Source: Todiramphus chloris collaris
Taxonomy: Eukaryota; Chordata; Aves; Coraciiformes; Alcedinidae
Reading direction: 5' to 3'
DNA: 64,000 bases
Assembly: GCA_025345505.1 (NCBI GenBank)
Contig: JANVCC010000056.1
Coordinates: 1,729,049 to 1,793,048, forward strand
Notes under the pieces: generated by a model
The model's database searches: none
What the model was told of the DNA's origin: nothing
What the model saw: the letters and a program-made list of their open reading frames with translations, nothing else
Made by a program: the position numbers and the translations under genes
Shown here: one piece after another, positions 14,317-27,797 of the stretch
Position numbering within the stretch: position 1 is the first letter of the stretch
How the letters are laid out: the number at the start of each line of letters is the position of its first letter

Positions 14317-14534
14317 TGTGTGTGCAGTGGGAAACAGGGCTATGCATTTATTTCTGGGGAAGAAATGCAAAAACTTCCAGCTCCATGCCATAGCCTATGA
14401 TCGTGAGCAACACATCAGTTCATCTCCTGCTCAAGAGAGAAAGTCTCATATGTCTACTGAAATGCATAAGACCTTTATTGGAACATAAATAAATTGAAAA
14501 GACGTCAGTCTTATCTTAAAGAATTTCTTGAGAC

Positions 14535-14812
14535 GGGCATCTTCTCCATGTACAGATAGTGAAACTGAGCTCACAGAAGTTCCAGGACTGACTGCAGAGC
14601 CCTTAATAAAAGCGCGGGCAATGCTAAAATGTGAAATTGCCTGAGAATGAGCTCTGGTGGGCAGCTGTGGGTGTTACTTGGATGATTAAGAGTTACTATG
14701 AGTTAATCTAGCCCACAAAGATTTACCTAGGATCATATGACAGGTTAATGGCTATGCCAGGAGTACGGCCTAGGTGAGTCTTCCAGTCCAGTGACTTATG
14801 CACTGCCAAAAG
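14535..14812 (+). mobile_element. MIR-like SINE relic(s)
   Basis: A ccatgtacagatagtgaaac and tgagctcacagaag block (MIR core) is followed, after about 110 bases, by a gatttacctaggatcata ... atgccaggagtacgg ... cttccagtccagtgactta block resembling the MIR 3' half. It may be one copy with an insertion or two fragments. It lies just downstream of the first CR1. Confidence 0.4.
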
Positions 14813-17800
14813 CAAACAGGGTGATTAACAAAAAAGCATCAATATGGATTTTGGCAAAAATAGGAAGCCATAATACGTTTGAGATGACAAATGCCAAAAG
14901 GCTGTTAAAGTCACCTCTTAAAACCACTCAACTTACAAGTACTTTAACACAGCTTAGTTGGACAAATGAGTAAGAGAACAAATGTAAAATTCCTCATTAA
15001 TCTTCTTTTATATAGTTAGTTCTGTTATTCATAGGAATTATTCTTGCTCATGCAGAAGAACATTTGCAAATTAGATGGTGAAAAAAAAACCACCCACCCC
15101 TTTTATTTCTTGGTTAATTGTGAGAAATTTTATGTCTCAATGACTTTAATAACGTCTTGGGTGTTTTGATGTTTTCCCCTTTTGTTTTGTCATAATTTCC
15201 AGATATTTTTGGTTGTGTTTTCAGAAAGCATACATGATTTACTATGTCCCTTTTAACTTCAGTTACAAAGTTTTAGAAGTTCAATAATAATTTTTCTTGC
15301 TATGAAAAATGAAGTTCTCAATGAAAAAGGCTTTTATATGATGATTGATAGGTCAACTGTATTTCTGGTTTTAAAATTCATTTTGTTAATTTTTTTTGTA
15401 AAGCAGAATAGTGTCAATATTGCATTCTATTCAGACAAGTCCACTATAGGCACTCAGATGTCAAAATGTTTCAAAAACATATAAAAAAATAAAGAAACGA
15501 ATAGAAGTTTCCTTGTTCCTTAAATTATTACTGTGTTACCCTGAACTGTAAGTGAACCCTTTTTGCTTATAAAAGAAGCAGCTGTTCATGCGATTGAAAC
15601 CATGGTTCATTACAAGCTGACCTCAAATTCAGGAGTAAAACTTCCTCTATTTTACTACAACTATTCAGACGTGGACTAGAGATAAACAATAATCAAAATC
15701 AGGATGAAACTTGACTGGGAAACCCTCTATACTCTTTGGCAGAATTATAGCAGCTCTTGGATCACCAAGAGTGATATAATGTTAAATGACCCTAAAACAT
15801 TCCCTTCTCAAATGCAGCAGGTCTGTGCTGCCAACTCTGTAGCAAACAAAGGCTGATTGTAATGACTCCTTAAGCATAAGAGTATAGAAACATTAATTAT
15901 CACATTTTTTCACATTAAACATTTACAGAGTCAAGATGAAAATGGACCTATTTATGTTGATTTTTCACTTCTTTTCGGGTAAATCATGTGATTAAAGCAG
16001 GTTTTCCTATTTGAATTTCATATCTTTCCTAAATGGCCTTGTTTTTTAGCTAATTTTGGAATTATATTGGATGTAAAACTAACAAAAATAAGCTAATGTA
16101 CCACTACTCTCTTCTGACTGAAGATGTATGTCTAGAATAATGTCATACCATTGAAAAATGTAAACTAAATTAATGCTCATTACTAGCGAACTCTTTTATA
16201 AATGAAGTAGGGCAGTGACATAGTGCCTTGGATGTATGTTTCTGTCTTTTGGTCTATTGTGTTTGTTATTCGTCTTCTGTAGCTCCCTTGTTTGTTGTTG
16301 TCCAATTTTGAGACACAGCAATCCTTTCTAATATTATTCATGACCCATATAACAAGACTTAGGGATAAGACCTTTTTCGATTTACTGGAGTTCTATGCAG
16401 ACTCCCTAAGATTTCATGATCAAGTACAAATAGGAGATTCTTTATGAATGTGTGTGTTTGCCATGATACATTTAATTGCACTGATTTGGGGCAAAAAAAA
16501 AATTGAGTCAGCGTGAAGTACAATATGCATCAAGTAGTAGCAATATTAATGATACTTGTTCAGTAAGCTGGAATTCTTCCTCCTAACTGTTCAGACATTC
16601 TTTTTGGTATTCTTACCTAACTTGCTGTGGAAATGTTAAAAACTTGGTAGTGGCAATGTATCTCTGGGCTCTTTAAATGACTTATGGATCTATCTTAAGA
16701 AATTGCTGGGGGGGGGGGGGGTTGCAGGGCAGAGAAAAAAACCTGTTCTCCTGTGCTTAGAAATCTGCTGGCTGGGGGTGTATAATACTGTTTTGAGAGA
16801 AGCTGATAGTATCTTCTAGTGATAGATAGTTTTGCTTATGCCCTGTTCACCCATTGAACCACTTGTGGTGTTTGACTCTCATTATTAACTGCATAAAATT
16901 TGTTTCCTTTACCCATAGATTGTGAAAGATGTTTTTACTAAATATGAGGTTTGTTTAAACTCTCTAGTCTTTGTATGTTAGGAAAGCAAAAGTAATTTCT
17001 GTTTAAGTGTGATTTTGAGGAAAGGTAATTGAAAAGGTAAAACTTCAGATTTCTCAGAAATATTTTCCTAAATCTGTTGCATTTTCTTTGCTTGTAATGT
17101 GTGCACTGCATTCAGTGTCTTCATCCCTGATCGGTAGAATTCCATGTCATCTTTGCCCAGGTCTGTCCTCTGCTTTTCCTGTAAAGAAGCCAAGGGGAGA
17201 CCACCTAACTTTTACATGATGGTTTTATTTACTCCACTGTCCCATCACCCTGCAACTCCATTATGATTACTCATGCCTGCTTGCCAGAGGACCAAGAAGC
17301 CTTATCTGGAGTCACACGTAGAAGAGGTCAGAATCCCACTAAACAGTAACTTTTAACTCTCTCTTTTTCTTCTTAAGCTGTTGCCCTACTGGTACAAACT
17401 CAGCCATGGTCTAAGCAGAGAAGAAAGGAGAGGAGGAAACTGGGCAGCTGCTTGTTTGTGACTATACTGTATGACCTGGAGTCATGCTTAACACAGACCG
17501 TAGCTTCTATTACAAAATACAACTGCTCTTCTCTCGGGATTCTTAAGGATGAGTCTCTTTCACACATTGAATGTATCCTGTTCTCAGCTGTTCTTTAGTT
17601 AGCCTGTTTTCATTTAGCTGCTGGACTCTCCTTATAGGTGTGCTTTCTTTCTTGTGTTATAAGTCTTTACTCTTGTGGGCCTTTCTTCTCTGCTTTTGAA
17701 CTTCTGTCTTCTTTGTGTTCAAGAGAGACTTTATGGTTTTGTTTCTTTTCCAGTCACAGCACTGCTGATTTTTCATTGCATATTTTCTGTAAGAGTGATA

Positions 17801-18139
17801 GTATTTTAGATTTCATCTTTTCAATTATTAGTATTTTGGTCATTAGCTAAGTATGCCTACCTTGAGTGTAATACAGGTTCCTATATATCAGGTCTGATCT
17901 TTGGATCCAGCTGTGTTCTTCTTCAAGTGGTAGTCTGCAAGTCCATTTACACAGCAAGTGTACAATGCTGTTGCTCTTGAGACCAATCAGTTTTTTTATC
18001 TTCCAATGGAAACTGTTTTCATGCTCTGCTGTCCCTCACATTCCACGCAGTTGGAGTTGTGTCTAGCTCAATTGCACTTCCCCTCAGCTGCATGAAGGGT
18101 AAAACATTCTGCTGAAGATCTCTCTCTCACATAGTGAAA
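14813..18139. other. Intergenic
   Basis: AT-rich unique sequence with the G14 tract. Nothing else was recognised. Confidence 0.5.
16708..16721. repeat. G14 homopolymer
   Basis: A run of 14 G is followed within six bases by another GGG; a simple G-rich tract in intergenic DNA. Confidence 0.9.
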
Positions 18140-19158
18140 TCATGAAGATTTTGGTCCTACAATTGCTGCTGTTTTATTATCAGTCTTGAGCCCATGTAAG
18201 TGCCTGCTGGGGAAAAAAAACAAACAAACAAAACCTGGGGCAAATTCTGTTAATAGCTTTGGTTGTCGGTCTTCTCTTGCATCAATAATCTGTTCAAGCC
18301 TTCTTAGCTCGCTTTTGGTGAAGGTAAGTCCAAATGCTCTGCTTTCAGGGTAGATCCATTTCCGGTCCAGAATGGCACTGTGTTTCCCAAGTATGCTGAG
18401 TTCTGTGGGTACCAGCAGCATCAGGTGATTCTTGGCCCTGCTATAGGGAACACCACTCAGCACTGACCATACTCAGCAATGATCAAGCTCTTTTGGCCAC
18501 CAATGTAAAAGGAGCTATGGATAGTCTCAGTTTCAGCCCCATGCTGCCTTTTTCATCCCCACAGCAATGTGTCCACTGCAGCTGCTTCATGTCATCCATG
18601 TGTCTGTCATCTTCTTGATTTCAGGGTGAGGAACTCCTTGAGAAGAAAAAGAGCAAAGGCACATGAAGACTTAGTGATCTCTGTCTTCCATTTCAGGAGA
18701 AAGCTGAGCTCACCCATAACCTTTTGGATATTTCTTCACGGTCCATTAACTCTTAGGGCAGTACTTTCCACTTAATGAAGCTTTTATGGTTCACGGCAGC
18801 ATCTTGTGGTTTATTACATCCTCTTGTTACCTGACTGTGAAATGAGTCAGCAACTGTATCAGCTTTCCAAGGGGGGAGACTGGTTTCTTTTTTGGGTATC
18901 TGCTCAGCAAGAAGTGTCTAAGCAATCTTACTGTTAAGGACCCAAATTGCTTACATGCTTTTCATAAGTGAACATCTCTCGGTACTGATGTGATCAGATA
19001 ATTACCAAACCTTTTGGATATTTATTAAGCACAAGCTCATTGGTCAACACTGCTTTCCGTATCTCTGGTTCACTGAATCCAACAATGACTTGGTGGTGTT
19101 TCAAAGAGCTCCAGCTAATTTCAGAATGTCCCTTCAGCTGTTCCAGACAGAGCAGCTG
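18140..19158 (-). pseudogene. Possible degraded coding-derived relic of unknown origin
   Basis: On the minus strand an uninterrupted frame at 18463-18140 (107 codons) contains ESRAFGLTFTKSELRRLEQI followed by IDAREDRQPKLLTEF. A second frame at 19158-18994 without a start codon contains LKHHQVIVGFSEPEIRKAVL followed by TNELVLNKYPKG. Both are unusually protein-like, lie in the same orientation, and are separated by frames with stops. This would fit a decayed retrocopy or dead gene, but I recognise no family and chance is possible. Confidence 0.22.
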
Positions 19159-20054
19159 TTAGGCTGGCCAATTTTCTTTATGTTCTATTTATTATTTTTG
19201 TTTCTCTAAGAGCAACTGAAACTTAGCAGGTACTTTTCAACAACATTCAAATACATCGGACTGAGAAGTTGCTGAAGAGATGAATTAGGACAACGTTTGT
19301 TCAGTTGGACAAGATTTATAAATTAATCTGAACTCACTTCATCTATTCCTAAAATGGACCTGTGCCATTTCCAAGAAAGGAAATGAGGGATGAGCACTCT
19401 GTGGAGATACAAGAGTAGAAGAATGAATAAAATTGTCAAGTGGAATCCATATATTTATCCCTATAAATGCTCTGAAACATTTAATGATCTAAGTAATCAG
19501 GAATTTTATTGTGCCTGTTGTAGCTGAGTGTAGGATTCAGAACGTTCCAAAGCCAGAGGGACTGCCTGGTGGGAGTAGTGCCATCTGCTGAAACCCTGTT
19601 TCTATTGCTTACAGCATCCTGGGTTGTCCTGTGTGTTCTCTTGTCTGTCCAGGATGGTGGTAAACTATTTAGGCGTCTGTGTGATGGCACAACTTGCAGA
19701 TAGTCTACCTCATTCTTCATTCTCTCACAAAAAAATCATATATAAAACGAATCCTTGTCATTTTAACTTTTTTTTTTTTGGTGTCTTGAATTAAAGCCAA
19801 AGTGTCAGTTATAACTTTCCTGCCTATTTCATTTTAGGCCAGATCTTCTGGCGTTTCTTAATCAGTGTGATATTTTAATGCAGCTATTGACATGTGACTG
19901 TTGCTCCATCATGTTTTAGAAACATGCAAAATGTCTTCAGTTTAAAAAGCAAATTATGAAAAACTGAAAAGTACAAGGAACAAAGTAGACTTATTTTTCT
20001 CTTTCTTAAAAACTAACAAAACTTGGTTATCTTATCGTAGCCTAGAATGGAATT

Positions 20055-20076
20055 AAAAAAAAAAAAAAAAAAAAAA
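20055..20076. repeat. A22 homopolymer
   Basis: A 22-base A run. No retroelement body or clear target-site duplication is seen around it. Confidence 0.9.
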
Positions 20077-21975
20077 GGACAAAGATCATCTGTGTTTGGA
20101 AGATGTTATTTAGATACGGCTCATGCAGATGAGAGACTGCTTTAAAATGTGAGGGACAGTATTAATTTAATAAAGTTCTTAATATTTTGAGACTTTAAAA
20201 ACTGGTAAATGCAAAATGTTATCCACAGCCACTCATTAATAGTAAACAGAAAAAAAAACTGTACCAAATTCTCTAATATTAGGATAAAGCTTATACAGAA
20301 TTTAAATAGCTGCTTTCAGAGTTAGCAGTGAAGTATGCTGTTTGATGTCATTCACAGCCTCTTTTTTAGGAAACTTAGATTTCCCTGTGGTCGTATTGGA
20401 TTGACTCAGGAAAACAGAGAGAGGTCTAAACATCTCAGAGGGAGGTCTCCTGTTGCCTGATGCGAGGCTGCTCATCTAGCCACGTAGATCATATTCTTTT
20501 AAAAGAGAGTCAGAAGAAAATCACCCCTCCATGACTAAAACCAAAATACAAGATACCTTAAAGGTATTAGCCTTTCAGTGCTGTCTTTGTTCTGATATTG
20601 CACCATCTGCCACAAGCTACACTGTGATTCTCTTGAAGTATTTTATTTCTGTAGTGTTTGAAAGTTTGTGCTTCTAGGTGTTAGAAACACATAAGAAGGT
20701 AGCGCTGAGCCTAAAGATCTTACAAGTTAAACTAATAGGATAAAAAGGAAGAAAGGACATTTTTATTTATTTCTGTTTGCCCTTTTTTATTATCTTGATT
20801 TCCTAATGTTTTATGCAGCCACTCTAGTTTTTAGCTGCTTTCTGTAGCTATTGGGTATTTTCTTTAATTGCCCACGGGTGCCTTGTTGTCTCATGTGTAA
20901 CCTTTTTTTAATCTATCCTGCAGCTTTTATGAGTTTTTCCATTTCCTTTTAGTTTTCTTCTAGTTTCATACTTAGGTACAAATATTTATTTCTGCTGTAA
21001 AACATTAGTTTGTATTCTGCTTTAAACTGTTTGTTTGTCCCAGGCCTTGGGGCAATCTTTCTCTAGCACTTAGGCTCCTCTTAAAAATACCTGTTACTGA
21101 TCTTCCTATGCCAGAGCCACTGGGTATCTCCTTTGTAGTCACGAAAGATACGCCTAAAATGAGAATGAAAGCTGCACTCTCCTTAACTTTCCCTGGTCTA
21201 CTCTGTGCTTGCAAGCCCCAGGATATTGCAGCCTGGAACATCTTCCACTTGGTTGCAAGAACAGTAAAATCCAAAGGCTTTGACATAGTTTTCTGCTATT
21301 GCACTTGTGCTGCCTTTTGCTTTTAATTGGTTTGCTTTTAGTTTTTGGTATGGTTTTGTTGCGGGTTTGTTTGTTTTTATTTTAATTTGAATCACCTCTT
21401 TCTGGATGAAAAAAAAACAGGCTATGGAGTGGAGGGAGCAGTGTGAGTGGAAATTGCATGCAGAAGGGTTTGGAGCTCAGAAGTCCTTAAAAACCCCAGA
21501 ACTTCTTAAAACCGTTTTAAATCAAAGAAGAGATTTGTCAGCTATTCTGCTTTACCAGCAGTAGGTATGAGTCAATGCTTCTGTCCCAAATCTCAGACCA
21601 GCAGGCTTTAAACTACCTAAAGATGCAAGTTTTACCTTGTTGTTGATCATTGACAGAAACCATGGTGTAAACCACCCTCAGTTTGCAGAGACATCAAGTG
21701 ATGATGCTGGCTTTCCACCAGCTAGGGCAATATTCCAGTGAAAAATAGCATAGCTGAGCCAGTCAGCTGTCTAAAAATGCCTGTGTTACAAAGCAAAAAA
21801 GAGTGAGAATAGAGAATATCTTTGCACATAAACCTGAAATTTGTTATTTTAACACAATTTTTAAAATAGGTTTATTCTGACTTCCTCCTAAAAATTGCCT
21901 GCACAAGTTTTTCGATTGGATCCCAAGCTTATTGTCCTTCCAGTGGAAGAGGTTGGTTTGAATAAAACCTGTCTT

Positions 21976-22084
21976 TAAAAAAACCCCAAAACTCTCTACT
22001 TAAACAAAACAAACTAACAAAAACACCCCAAAAAAACCACAACAAAAAAATCCAAATCAAACTGAAACCACCCCCATAAAAAAT
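21976..22084. repeat. A/C-rich low-complexity tract
   Basis: About 110 bases are composed almost entirely of A and C on the plus strand (repeated aaaac, aacaa and acccc words). It shows no tandem unit. Confidence 0.6.
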
Positions 22085-24028
22085 TATGCCAAAAGATTTA
22101 ATTATATGGGTATCATCAAAATTTTATTCAGTCTGAAATGCATCTCCTCCAAAGGTGAGATAGAGGAAAATAGCAGCAATTAGTTTACGAATAAGTTAGA
22201 GACATTTGAAAGTCAACATCATTTAATGCTGATTATGAAGTAATTAATTTTTCTGTTAAACTGGGATATTAGATGAAAGAATATGAAATTATTTAACAGG
22301 TGGCTGAACTGAAAAATTTCACAGGAAATGTCACCTGTTTTCCTGCAGCATTCCTCCCTGGGCTAGTAACTGCCATGGAGCTGAAGCATTGGAGGCATTG
22401 TCCTGGGTGGCTTCTCTGCAGTGCGTGGCTGTCTTTTCCTGTTGTATACAGAAACATCATTTCCATGGAATGACAGCAGTTCCCGGGATCACAATGGTAC
22501 TTTTAATTCTGTTTTTCTTCCCTAATATAGGTGTATATTTCTAATGACTTGGCATTGTCTGTTGGTGTAGTTGCTCATGTTTTCAAATTTATTTCAGTAA
22601 GTCAGAGTTTCTTTAGTGCACTTCTGGAATGAAGAATGCACATGTATTAAATCTTGCTCTGACAAAGGACCTCCAAATAAACTGTATTCAGCTGTAGTTC
22701 TCTCAACTTTGCTAAGATTAATGAATTTCAGTTCTCAAAATGCCAAGTCTGTGTTCACCACAAGAAGGAAACCCACAGATGTGTGCCTTTGTCATACAGG
22801 ATAACAGAGTCTAGTGAAAATAGCTTTGATATGTGTGGTGACCAGGTCAGATGTAGTATGTCACAGTAAAGCTCGACTGGGTAAGTGAGAACTGTAGTGT
22901 GTGTGTATAGCTAGTTTTCCAGACATGCTAAGCACCTCTGGTTCATACAGAGGCCCGCTATTGGAATCTCTATGGACCACTCTTCCCCTGGGCAGCGGCT
23001 TCAAGCCTTATTAGGAAAGGACTGATCAGAGATGGATGGACAATCAATACATAGCATAAGCCTCCATTTCTTAGGAATCCACGCTAAAATGCTGAATTGG
23101 GCCAGTGATTTAATATCTGCTCAAGTCTGTACCTTAGAAGGAATTTGAAAACATTTTTACTTTCTTGGTTTGGGTTTTCCTACTGTATTTGTGTAGGGTT
23201 TATGCTGCCTCATTGGCTAGTACAGTAGTACTTAAATTTGACGAGTTTAAAGTCCTCTGCAAGCCACTCAGTCCATCTTTTCAACTGGTGGATGCAGAAA
23301 AGTTAGACTAAGTCATGTCTAAGCATCAGAATCTTGCATGCTTATGTCAGATGTTCTGGATTCCATGACTGCTTTTGGCCCGTTTAACCCTAATACCAAG
23401 ATCACCCACTAGGACAGGAGAAACAGTCCATGGGACAAGTCATCAGCTTAGAAATGGTAGGAGTGTGGTACATCTCCTGCCTTTTCCATTGCTGGCTGAA
23501 TGTTCCCTCTTATACTCACAGTTTATGTTTTAGTAGAGATCCCCACTCCTATTGCACTGAGGATGTCTGTCTTGTTTAGCATCAGCCAATGTTAGTATGA
23601 TTGAAGTTGGTGCATCTGCAGGGTTCAGCATAATTTATCACAACCATAAGGCTCTGGTCCCAAAAGCAGGATACTAGTGGTATTCATGTGGACCCTGCAC
23701 TCTTTCTCGACAGAGTTTGCATTGCATTTGGCTATGGCATTCATTTAGCTGTAGAGAGTTTTTGCTTTTTAAAACGAAGGCAGTGTAATTGTTACACTGA
23801 AATCTCAAAGGTTTTTTTCTAGTAAATTAAATCTTGTACCAGAGTTTAATAAATTGGGCTCCTCTGGCTCCTGACCTGTTTGATGACAGTGAGCAAACAA
23901 TTTTTATCACTCTGTGCTTGATGCTTGCCTAGTTAAGTCTGTTCATATGCACTGAAGCTAGATATTTTTACACACCAGAGCCAAGAGTAAAAGTGTTTCA
24001 CTAGAATACGAGATGGTTTAGTCTGATG

Positions 24029-24104
24029 TGACATTTATCTTCACTCATCAGAAGTGCAATCAGTGGGGAGTTACCCAGATCTTTGTTCATGAAGATAAAT
24101 GTCA
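24029..24104. repeat. Perfect 15-bp inverted repeat with 46-base spacer
   Basis: TGACATTTATCTTCA at 24029-24043 is repeated as its exact reverse complement at 24090-24104. It could form a hairpin with a 46-base loop. No known element is recognised around it. Confidence 0.85.
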
Positions 24105-24319
24105 AATGTTATCTATCTACATTCTCATATGGTGTCTATCACCATGGTATCTGAATGCCTTCCAAAACAATAATGTACACAAATTAGACCTCAACCAGTC
24201 GGCAAATGATCATCATAAAGATGTCACTGACAATTTTCTGGCAGTGGCTGTTTGGATGAAATCTTTCCTGTTTCCTTTCATTCTGTAAGAGACAGTGAGA
24301 GATAAGCTTGTTTAATTAT

Positions 24320-24338
24320 GGGGAGGGGGGGTGGGGGG
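24320..24338 (+). repeat. G-rich tract, quadruplex-capable
   Basis: G4-A-G7-T-G6 meets the four-run rule for an intramolecular quadruplex. Intergenic, about 220 bases from the inverted repeat at 24.0 kb. Confidence 0.7.
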
Positions 24339-27307
24339 ATTAAAAAAGATAGACTCGGACAGTATGATGGAATACTAATTCATAATAAATTCTTTCTTTC
24401 ACCGTCCTTCTAGTTTTCCTTTCTGCCCAGGAGGCTAAAGGCATGTTCTCTCTTCTAAAGTCAATCTTGGAGTAAGCACTGCCAACAAAGCCAGGTGTAA
24501 TTTAAAAATATTTATGCATTGTCAGTTCTGGAATTAATCTTTCTTAATTGAATTGACACGAACTCATGTCTGCAGGTAATGTAAACTGTCAAACACTCTG
24601 CCAGTGACAGCATGTTGGTCAGAGTGGTGAAGTTAATGAGAGATCTAAATTATGATGGAATATCTCAGTGTTGACTTTAGAGCCTGGAGTTTATAAATGC
24701 ATTAGTAACATCACATTAACTACAGGCTACAGACTCTGGAGTTCAGAAGGGCTAATTATTTGTTTGCAGTTTCTGAAAGAATGGAGGATGAGATATTTGC
24801 CTCAGAAACATTTTACCAGTATGTTTGTGAAAAGGTGGAATTTCTTTCTCTCTGATTGTATGTAATGGATTTTTTAAGCATAATATATTTCATTTGATAA
24901 ACAGTGCTTTTGTAATCTGGAGATACTGTTGTAAAACACAGATATCAAAGCATTTATCGATGCTGCCTAGGAGAGTCTTACCCATTTCCACTGACAGCAA
25001 GATCAAACCTGCAGTTGCCTGTTAGCAGAGCACTTAGCACAGTCTAATAATGATGCTTCTTTTTCCTTCCCCTTGTGGCAAAATGGAATTACTGTTAGCT
25101 TTCTAAAATCCAGAGTGCAGGAAGGTTACTGTGTGTGTAACAGAAATCAGAGATAACATTGGTGTTGACGGAACAAAATTAGCAGATGAGCCTTTGTTTG
25201 CCATAGGCAACTATTCATGAGGATTTCCCAGGATCTTCCAAGCTTAGTGAAGTGTCACGGTCTCTGCGTGACATGCTCAAGGGTGAGGCTGCAGCCAGGT
25301 TTTACTGAGGGAGGCAGGAGCTGATGCTTCCACAGTCTGAATCATCTATTCTTCGAGATGAGTGCTTGTTTATGTGCCATAATAAGTACTAGTAAGTATC
25401 AAACTGCTTTCGGTGCTAGAGTTCAGACCCTCTTCACTGCACAGCTCAGCAGAGATTTACCATGCATAATGCAACAGGATGCTGGTTAGATTTTAAACAG
25501 CAAAGCTTTTACTTGAGGTGGCTGGACCGTACAAGAAGACCTGACTGATAATAATGGGTCCAATGATCCAGTCTTCCAGACCAAGGACCTGTGCTCCTAG
25601 GTGGAGCCCTAGGAATGAAAAGCTAAAATGTTTGAATGTTAGTTTGATACTGGGACAGTCTCCCTGTGTGTTTGAGTGCAGGACAAAACCCAAAGGATCC
25701 CAAGAGTCCCTTCTGGCCTTTCCACAGACAAGAATTCTCAGTTGAGAAGTCCCTTTCCAAACTCAGCAGATGTCCACCTAGGAGAAAAATGAACATAGTT
25801 TATTAGCCCTTTTAGTTCTTTTGTTGCAAACCTTTTTCAAGAGGTAAGATAATCCATGGTAAAAGTAGGTCTCCTAAAATTTCACTGGCTTTGGTTTGTT
25901 TTATAGTAAATTGTTTTCTGAATAATTTGAGATGAGTTCACAATTCAGGTGTTTATAACTTCTAAAAAGTTATTACAGAAAAACATTGACTTGACTTATT
26001 CTGTCTTTGTTAGAAAGTCATCGTGTCATTATGTCATGTCAGAGTGCAGAGAAGTGAAGGAAGAATATCTATAGTAAGTGAATGAAAACAGATACACTTT
26101 GAAGTACCGTTGCTTGTTACAATGTGGGAAAAGGGAGGTAGTGTAGTAAAGGTTGTATCTGCTAGTAACTTTGAATCATGTTTAAGAAATTCCTTACCTG
26201 CTGTAGCACTTCTTTCTGTAGATGGTTTGCACAGTGAAAGCATAGGGTGGTTTGACACATTTGGAGGAAACGCTGATTAAGTTTAAGCCATGCAACTTTG
26301 TGCTCAGTGGGTACATATCATCCTATCACTGTTATTCTTTACATTTTCTGGACCAGAATTGTTCAAAGATTGTGTTGGGAAGTGAAGGCTCTGCAGATTG
26401 TCATAGTGTGTGGCTGAAGAGCTGACGCTGCTGAGGTCATGAGGAAACCTGATCAGAAGCTGTTCTTCCACTCTCCTTTTTTAACACTGGGGTACAGGAT
26501 CTTTTATCCTCCTAACCCTGCCTGTGCACTCTCTTAACATCCTTAGGAGTAATGATGTCCTCTGCAGACCTGTTTTGCTCTAGTTTTATGTACTGTTAGA
26601 AATTTTGTTTTGTGAAATAAACTGAGGGGGGTGGGTGGGGAAGGAAATTAATAGTGCCTTCTGCAAATGCTAAATTAACTTTATTTTCTCAGGTATCATA
26701 AGGACACCACTGGTCATGAATGTTTTTCTGTCATATCACAGGCTGATGCTTGTTGTTACACAAACTCTTACCCTCCCTCAAATCCTCCTCAAACTCTACA
26801 TCCTTCCTTGAGCTGCTTAGTAGTTCAGTGTCCTGTGCCAAATAATTGGTTTTAACAGAGTAATTCTGAGCTATGAGTTAAGACAAATGAGTTTAGAACT
26901 GAGTTTCCTTTTGAGACATACCATTTTGCTCTGAAGTGGGTTAAAAAAACCTTATCTTTGTCACACTTAAGTCTTCCAGAGAGATGTACTTGCCTGGAGT
27001 AACTAAGAAACATAAGGAAAATTTTAGGTTTGGGGTTTTTATGATAGTCAAAATATATGCATTGTTATCAGATCATCCAATACCACAACAAAAGTGGTAG
27101 CTAAGAAGATATGCAGACTTTTGTGTGAGCAGATCTGGTTTGCAAGGAGAAATGCATTGTATGTAAAAAGGAGATAGGGTTCTTCTTGGTGTAACTCTGG
27201 CAAAGTAGCGCTACATCTGTAAGAAATGTGGATTGCTGGGATCTTCCTTGTTTAACTGTCATGAATGAGTAATGTAGATTTTGGCAAAGAGGATTTTTGA
27301 GAAAGAG

Positions 27308-27797
27308 TCCTTTGATGGACCTGTTGGAGCAGGTCAAGAGTAGGGCCATGAAAATGATCAGAGGAAGGGAATACTTCTGTCAAGACAGGCTGAGAAGTTG
27401 GAGTTGAGTCTGGAGAAGAGTCTGGAGAGTCTGGAGTCTGGAGAAGAGAAGGCTGCAGGGACACCTTACTGCAGCCTTTCAATACTTGAAGGGGACCTAC
27501 AATATAGATGGGGATGGAATTTTTAGCAAGGCCTGATGCAATAGGACAAGGAGTGATGGTTTTAAACTAAAAGAGGGGAGATGTAAATTAGATATGAGAA
27601 ATTTTTTACAGTGAGGGTGGTGAAACACTGGCACAGGTTGCCCAGAGAGGTGGTAAATGCCCCATCCCTGGAAACATTCAAGGCCAGGCTGGACAGGTCT
27701 CTGAGCAACATGGTCTAGTTGAAGATGACCCTGCTCATTGCAGGGGGGTTGGACTAGACAACCTTTAAAGGTCCTTCCAGCCCAAATTATTCTATGG
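27308..27797 (+). mobile_element. CR1 LINE 3' fragment, about 490 bp
   Basis: It begins at gacctgttggagcaggtcaa and runs through aggacaaggagtgatggttt and the ggcacaggttgcccagagag block. It ends at ggttggactagacaacc...ccagccc...attctatgg. It is a longer CR1 copy than the one at 14.1 kb, in the same orientation, with an internal tandem expansion of a gtctggagaa-like unit (27404-27450). Confidence 0.93.
27404..27450 (+). repeat. Short tandem expansion inside CR1
   Basis: The unit TCTGGAGAA/TCTGGAG recurs four times in about 45 bases within the CR1 copy. Ordinary CR1 copies have one such block here, so this is a local slippage expansion. Confidence 0.7.

Larger units (their letters stand above)
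19159..27307. other. Intergenic
   Basis: It holds the A22 tract, the A/C-rich tract, the 15-bp inverted repeat and G-rich runs (24320, 26626). No gene is supported. Confidence 0.5.

Noticed and set aside
22839..22849. TGACCAGGTCA palindrome as a nuclear receptor element
   Set aside because: Half sites overlap with no spacer; this is not a layout used by known receptors and is likely chance.
26626..26640. G-rich tract as a quadruplex
   Set aside because: Only three separable G-runs are present, so it misses the usual four-run rule.
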